Position numbers and translations under genes: made by a program. The notes under the pieces are model-generated. The model saw nothing but the letters and a program-made list of their open reading frames with translations. It had not been told where the DNA came from and did not search any database. This document shows, piece after piece, positions 60,434 through 64,000 of a stretch of DNA of 64,000 nt. Location of the stretch: positions 1,550,001 through 1,614,000 of the forward strand of contig CP103908.1 in the NCBI GenBank assembly GCA_024970065.1, in the 5' to 3' direction. Origin of the DNA: Pediococcus acidilactici (GTDB taxonomy: Bacteria; Bacillota; Bacilli; Lactobacillales; Lactobacillaceae). How positions within the stretch are numbered: the stretch's first letter is position 1; every line of letters starts with the position of its first letter.

Positions 60434-60703
60434 TTATTTTCTAAAATCCTGTTGATAATTTTCAGAAATAATCGTATACATGCGTTCTGCATCGTCTTTT
60501 TTAGTCGTATCTAGCAACTGTTCTACCCGGATCACCAAAGTTTTATTTCCAAAACGAATTTCGACTTGGTCGTTTGGCATTACGTTTGACGAGGACTTAG
60601 CTACTTTATCATTAATCAAAATCCGTCCCTGATCGGCAACTTCTTTTGCCAACGCCCGTCGTTTAATAATCCGCGAAACTTTTAAAAATTTATCTAGTCT
60701 CAT
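60434..60703 (-). CDS. rqcP: S4 domain RNA-binding protein (YabO/RqcP family)
   Basis: An 89-residue S4-domain protein starting [20 protein letters not shown] and continuing with [20 protein letters not shown]. Bacillus YabO (RqcP) works with RqcH in ribosome quality control, moving alanine-tailing tRNA; heat-shock Hsp15 is a distant relative. It overlaps the flippase stop by 4 bases. Confidence 0.88.
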   Translation of the reverse strand: MRLDKFLKVSRIIKRRALAKEVADQGRILINDKVAKSSSNVMPNDQVEIRFGNKTLVIRVEQLLDTTKKDDAERMYTIISENYQQDFRK

Positions 60704-62283
60704 TTAACCATCCTCTGTATTGTTCTTATTATTTTTTTACCAAAAGGAATCGTCAGCCATTCTCGCAGGGTGAATACGCGATTAATGAGCACAAAGCTTA
60801 GCCAAGTTAACGCACCCATTAGCGTAGCCACTGCCGTAATTATCAAGGCAGCGCCCCGACCGGTTCCCGCAATCATCAAGTGTAGAAAACCAGCCATCAG
60901 CTGAACGACGACGAACATTATCGCGTTTCCCACTAGCAGTTTCAGTAAAAAGTGATTTTCTAGGTAAACCCGCTTTAATAATCGCGCCGGTAAAGCCCAA
61001 CTCATCGCAAAAGCAATGATAGCCAAACTAAGTACGGTCACCCAGCTTGCGCCATCAATTGACCAATGCCGCACTGCCCAGCCGTTGCAAAGCACCTTGA
61101 CGCAGAGTCCCGCGAAAATTGCCCAAAAAGTCATTTTTAAGCGTCCCATACTTTGAAGAACGCTGTTATTAACAAATATCATTGCAGCCAATATTATGCT
61201 GAGATTGTAGATTGCTAAGGCGCCCGAGCCAGTTGAGCTACCGAACAACAGCCGGTTAATGAACGGCATTAAAGCAATCATTCCCACACTAGCTGCCGAT
61301 GAAATTGCCACGGCCACCCGTATCAAAGAAGTTGCCGACCGGTAAAATCCACCAGTATCACGCTTTTGGAGCGCTTCGGTTAACGATGGTAATAACGTGG
61401 TTGCAAACGCAGTCGCAATTACCGTTCCAACTTGGACCAATGGTTGCGCACGATCATAGACCCCTTTTAAAGCCTTTGCAGCGTCTGGTAACATTCCTGA
61501 TGCTACTAAGCTATTTTTCACCGTAAAGGAATCTACTAGTTGCAATAAAATAATCATCGCCGAAAGCAGGCAAATCAACCCACCTTCCACAATAAAACGT
61601 TTCCCCAGCTGTCTAAAAACGGACCATTTAAAATGGTGATTGCCTTCGCGCACAATTTTGCCGATCACCGGGATAAAAAACCAACTTGCCGCCACGGCCG
61701 CCACGGTGGAACTAGCCATCGCATACGCTCCCATTTTATAAACGGACCAGTCCTGACGAACCGTCAAAATCGCCACGAGAATGATAATGCTCACTCGAAC
61801 GACTTGCTCGACCACTTGCGACTTAGCCGTAGGAAGGACGTCGTAGATGCCCTGGTAATATCCTCGGCCAGTCGCTAAAAGCGGCATTAGTAAAAACATG
61901 GTCGCCACCACCCGCAGCATCGGTGCTAATTGGGGATCCCCCATTGCCTGGGCAATGGGATGGGCGCCCCCGACTAATACCAAAAATATCGTGACGGAAA
62001 GTACTGCTAAGATCATCAAAGAATATTGGCTAAGCACCAACTTTTTTCTTTGATCAGGCTCCTCAGCAATGATTTTAGAAATAAAGTTGGGGTAGCCGTT
62101 AAGCGCAAAGGTCATCCCAATTCCGTAAATCGGATAGATTTGCTGGTATACGTAAAATCCAGTGTTGCCCACCAAATTTTGCAGTGGAATGCGGTATACG
62201 GCGCTTAAAATCTTAGCGATAATTGCGGCAACCGACAGGATAAATGCTCCTTGCATTACTTTTTGCTCGGTTATTTTTTTCAA
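60700..62283 (-). CDS. Polysaccharide/lipid II flippase-like membrane protein (MATE/MurJ-MOP superfamily)
   Basis: A 527-residue MOP-superfamily exporter with about 14 membrane helices. It resembles Bacillus YabM and the SpoVB/MurJ group ([20 protein letters not shown] at the N-terminus; [20 protein letters not shown]). It sits between mfd and yabO as in Bacillus. Candidates for its cargo are lipid-linked wall precursors; MurJ identity is not certain from sequence alone. Confidence 0.85.
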   Translation of the reverse strand: MKKITEQKVMQGAFILSVAAIIAKILSAVYRIPLQNLVGNTGFYVYQQIYPIYGIGMTFALNGYPNFISKIIAEEPDQRKKLVLSQYSLMILAVLSVTIFLVLVGGAHPIAQAMGDPQLAPMLRVVATMFLLMPLLATGRGYYQGIYDVLPTAKSQVVEQVVRVSIIILVAILTVRQDWSVYKMGAYAMASSTVAAVAASWFFIPVIGKIVREGNHHFKWSVFRQLGKRFIVEGGLICLLSAMIILLQLVDSFTVKNSLVASGMLPDAAKALKGVYDRAQPLVQVGTVIATAFATTLLPSLTEALQKRDTGGFYRSATSLIRVAVAISSAASVGMIALMPFINRLLFGSSTGSGALAIYNLSIILAAMIFVNNSVLQSMGRLKMTFWAIFAGLCVKVLCNGWAVRHWSIDGASWVTVLSLAIIAFAMSWALPARLLKRVYLENHFLLKLLVGNAIMFVVVQLMAGFLHLMIAGTGRGAALIITAVATLMGALTWLSFVLINRVFTLREWLTIPFGKKIIRTIQRMVK

Positions 62284-62292
62284 ATCGCTTCC

Positions 62293-64000
62293 TCACAAAT
62301 ATTCAGCTAATTTTTTAACGTAACTCATTAGTTGTTCAAACCAATCCGATTGTTGCATTTGCGGTTGAATAACTAACTTTATATGCATTTTATCATTTGA
62401 TTCCGCCACTGTCGCTCGTAGTTTGGTAACTGATAACGCAGCAAAGACGTTTTCCCCACTAATTCTTTGACTTGCTGCCGGCGTTAAAGTAATAAATAAA
62501 TTACCGTTTTTACGTTCAATTTTTTCTACCTGAGCAGCATCCGCGTGTAATTTTAGCTCGGTAACTTTAATTAAGTTTGCTACTTCGGTCGGATATTCGC
62601 CAAACCGGTCAATCAAGTCATCCACCACGTCCATCAAGCCTTCGGTAGAGTCTACCTGACGAAGACGTTTGTAGAATTCGATTTTTTGTTGTGGGTCTTC
62701 GATATACGTACTTGGTAGAAAAGCTTCAATTTCCAAGTCGATCTCACTATCGGACCGTTTTGGAACTTGCTTACCCTGTTTTTGCTTAACTGCGTCAGCC
62801 AGCATTTGCGTGTATAAATCGTAACCAACCGAATCAATAAACCCGTGTTGTTGCTTTCCAAGCAAATTGCCCGCGCCCCGGATGGAAAGGTCTCGCATAG
62901 CGATTTTAAAGCCGGACCCCAGCTCCGTGAAGTCTTTAATGGCTTCCAACCGTTTTTCACCTAATTCAGTTAACACCCGGTCCCTTTGATATAGGAAGTA
63001 CGCGTACGCCACCCGGGAAGAACGTCCAATCCGCCCCCGCAGCTGGTACAGCTGGGAAAGCCCCATGTGATCGGCGTTTTCCACAAATAAAGTATTGGCG
63101 TTAGGAATGTCGATTCCGGTTTCGATAATCGTAGTCGTTACTAGTACGTCATATTCACCTTCGATGAAGTCAAACAAAATGTCTTCAAGTTGTTTTTCAG
63201 TCATCTGCCCGTGAATGTAGGCAACCCGGGCCTCGGGTACCAACGCCTCGATTTGGGCGACCACTTTTTCAATATCTTGCACCCGGTTATGCAAGAAAAA
63301 CACCTGGCCATCTCGACGGATTTCTCGCATAATTCCTTCACGAATAATGCCAGCGTTCTCCTCGACCACGTAGGTTTGAATCGGGTACCGGTTAGTTGGC
63401 GGTGTTTCAATTACCGAAAGATCCCGCACCCCAATCATCGACATGTTTAGGGTTCGCGGAATCGGGGTAGCCGTAAGGGTCAAGACATCCACTTGGGAAC
63501 GCAATGCCTTAATCCGTTCCTTGTGCTTCACCCCAAAACGCTGCTCTTCGTCGATTACTAGCAATCCTAAATCCTTAAACTGCACGTCCTTTGACAATAA
63601 CCGGTGGGTTCCCACCACAATGTCAATGGTTCCGTCAGCCAACCCCTCCAACGCTTCCTTGATCTGTGCGTTAGTTTGAAACCGGGATAGCATCGCGGTT
63701 GTGACTGGATAATCTTCAAAACGATCGTTCATCGTATCAAAGTGTTGTTGTGCCAAAATCGTGGTGGGAACGAGAATTGCCACCTGCTTGCCGCCTTCGA
63801 TGGCTTTAAAAGCAGCTCGGAGGGCTACCTCAGTTTTCCCGTAACCCACGTCTCCCACTAGCAAACGATCCATCGGCCGTGGCTTTTCCATATCCTCCTT
63901 AACTTCCTTGATCGACCGGAGTTGGTCGGGAGTTTCGGTATAAGGAAAATCATTTTCAAATTGCAATTGCAAGTCGTCATCCGGCGGAAAAGCAAATCCT
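62293..64000 (-). CDS. mfd: Transcription-repair coupling factor Mfd, partial at right edge
   Basis: SF2 translocase that removes stalled RNA polymerase and recruits UvrA. The window holds the last 568 residues: the helicase motor with Walker A GDVGYGKTEVALRAAF, motif II DEEQRFGVKHKE, TATPIPRTLNMSM, the second RecA lobe (IGRSSRVAYAYFLY; TIIETGIDIPNANTLFVENA) and the C-terminal TRCF domain (LEIEAFLPSTYIEDPQQKIE). The frame stays open to the window edge, so the N-terminal UvrB-like and RNAP-binding parts lie outside. Confidence 0.97.
   Translation of the reverse strand, partial: GFAFPPDDDLQLQFENDFPYTETPDQLRSIKEVKEDMEKPRPMDRLLVGDVGYGKTEVALRAAFKAIEGGKQVAILVPTTILAQQHFDTMNDRFEDYPVTTAMLSRFQTNAQIKEALEGLADGTIDIVVGTHRLLSKDVQFKDLGLLVIDEEQRFGVKHKERIKALRSQVDVLTLTATPIPRTLNMSMIGVRDLSVIETPPTNRYPIQTYVVEENAGIIREGIMREIRRDGQVFFLHNRVQDIEKVVAQIEALVPEARVAYIHGQMTEKQLEDILFDFIEGEYDVLVTTTIIETGIDIPNANTLFVENADHMGLSQLYQLRGRIGRSSRVAYAYFLYQRDRVLTELGEKRLEAIKDFTELGSGFKIAMRDLSIRGAGNLLGKQQHGFIDSVGYDLYTQMLADAVKQKQGKQVPKRSDSEIDLEIEAFLPSTYIEDPQQKIEFYKRLRQVDSTEGLMDVVDDLIDRFGEYPTEVANLIKVTELKLHADAAQVEKIERKNGNLFITLTPAASQRISGENVFAALSVTKLRATVAESNDKMHIKLVIQPQMQQSDWFEQLMSYVKKLAEYL

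Overview
The window is low-to-mid GC Firmicutes DNA from the family Lactobacillaceae. The 16S rRNA gene (49470-51049, minus strand) has V1-V3 sequence that, from memory, matches Pediococcus acidilactici; no database search was possible. Gene order agrees: two classical Bacillus/Lactobacillus housekeeping blocks, a LevR-controlled mannose PTS, and NAD made only by salvage. Nearly everything is read from the minus strand. Plus-strand genes are an acetyltransferase, rpiA and pepC (12990-15402), a small membrane protein (20745-21206) and a teichoic-acid type glycosyltransferase (38017-38739).

Region by region. 1-1067: the end of an ABC-ATPase gene, a short LanC-like remnant, a catabolite-controlled promoter and an unexplained inverted repeat. 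1068-12231: rplL-rplJ (with an L10 leader), rplA-rplK, nusG (with its own hairpin leader), secE, rpmG, a SigH/ComX-like sigma factor, rlmB-mrnC-cysS, gltX, yacL and radA. 12325-15402: dut, divergent from acetyltransferase-rpiA-pepC. 15615-20516: fabH-accB-accC-accD-accA-gpmA, a reduced fatty-acid operon. 21438-29340: an orphan mannose-type EIIB, levR, a 115-bp hairpin repeat array, a DUF956 gene and manXYZ behind a sigma-54 promoter. 29398-37891: tRNA-Leu, an SprT-like protein, Tex, a coiled-coil protein, a P-type ATPase under a manganese riboswitch, and nadE-pncB. 38017-45601: glycosyltransferase, nagR-nagA, proC, alcohol dehydrogenase, tRNA-Gln/Tyr, a phosphoesterase and a peptide transporter. 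45713-51049: a full rRNA operon (16S, tRNA-Ile, tRNA-Ala, 23S, 5S, tRNA-Asn, tRNA-Thr). 51586-64000: lysS, dusB, hslO, ftsH (CtsR box), hpt, tilS, a yabR-like S1 gene, divIC, an S4-domain gene, a MurJ/MATE-type flippase and mfd, which runs off the right edge.

The most unusual feature is the tandem array at 25092-25662. Five units of about 115 bp alternate between two types (A-B-A-B-A). Each unit has a long hairpin followed by a conserved second domain. The two types have entirely different hairpin arms, but both arms of each still pair. A third, solitary member with yet another arm sequence lies downstream of pepC (15431-15543). In both places the element is in the same orientation as the upstream gene and sits in its 3' region. 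This looks like a structured-RNA or 3'-UTR repeat family that I do not recognise.

The mannose PTS region forms a regulatory module. A good -24/-12 promoter lies before manX. An octamer ATACACTA is clustered upstream of it and recurs upstream of levR. LevR carries the GAFTGA motif, PRDs and EIIA/EIIB-like domains, and an orphan EIIB gene follows it directly.
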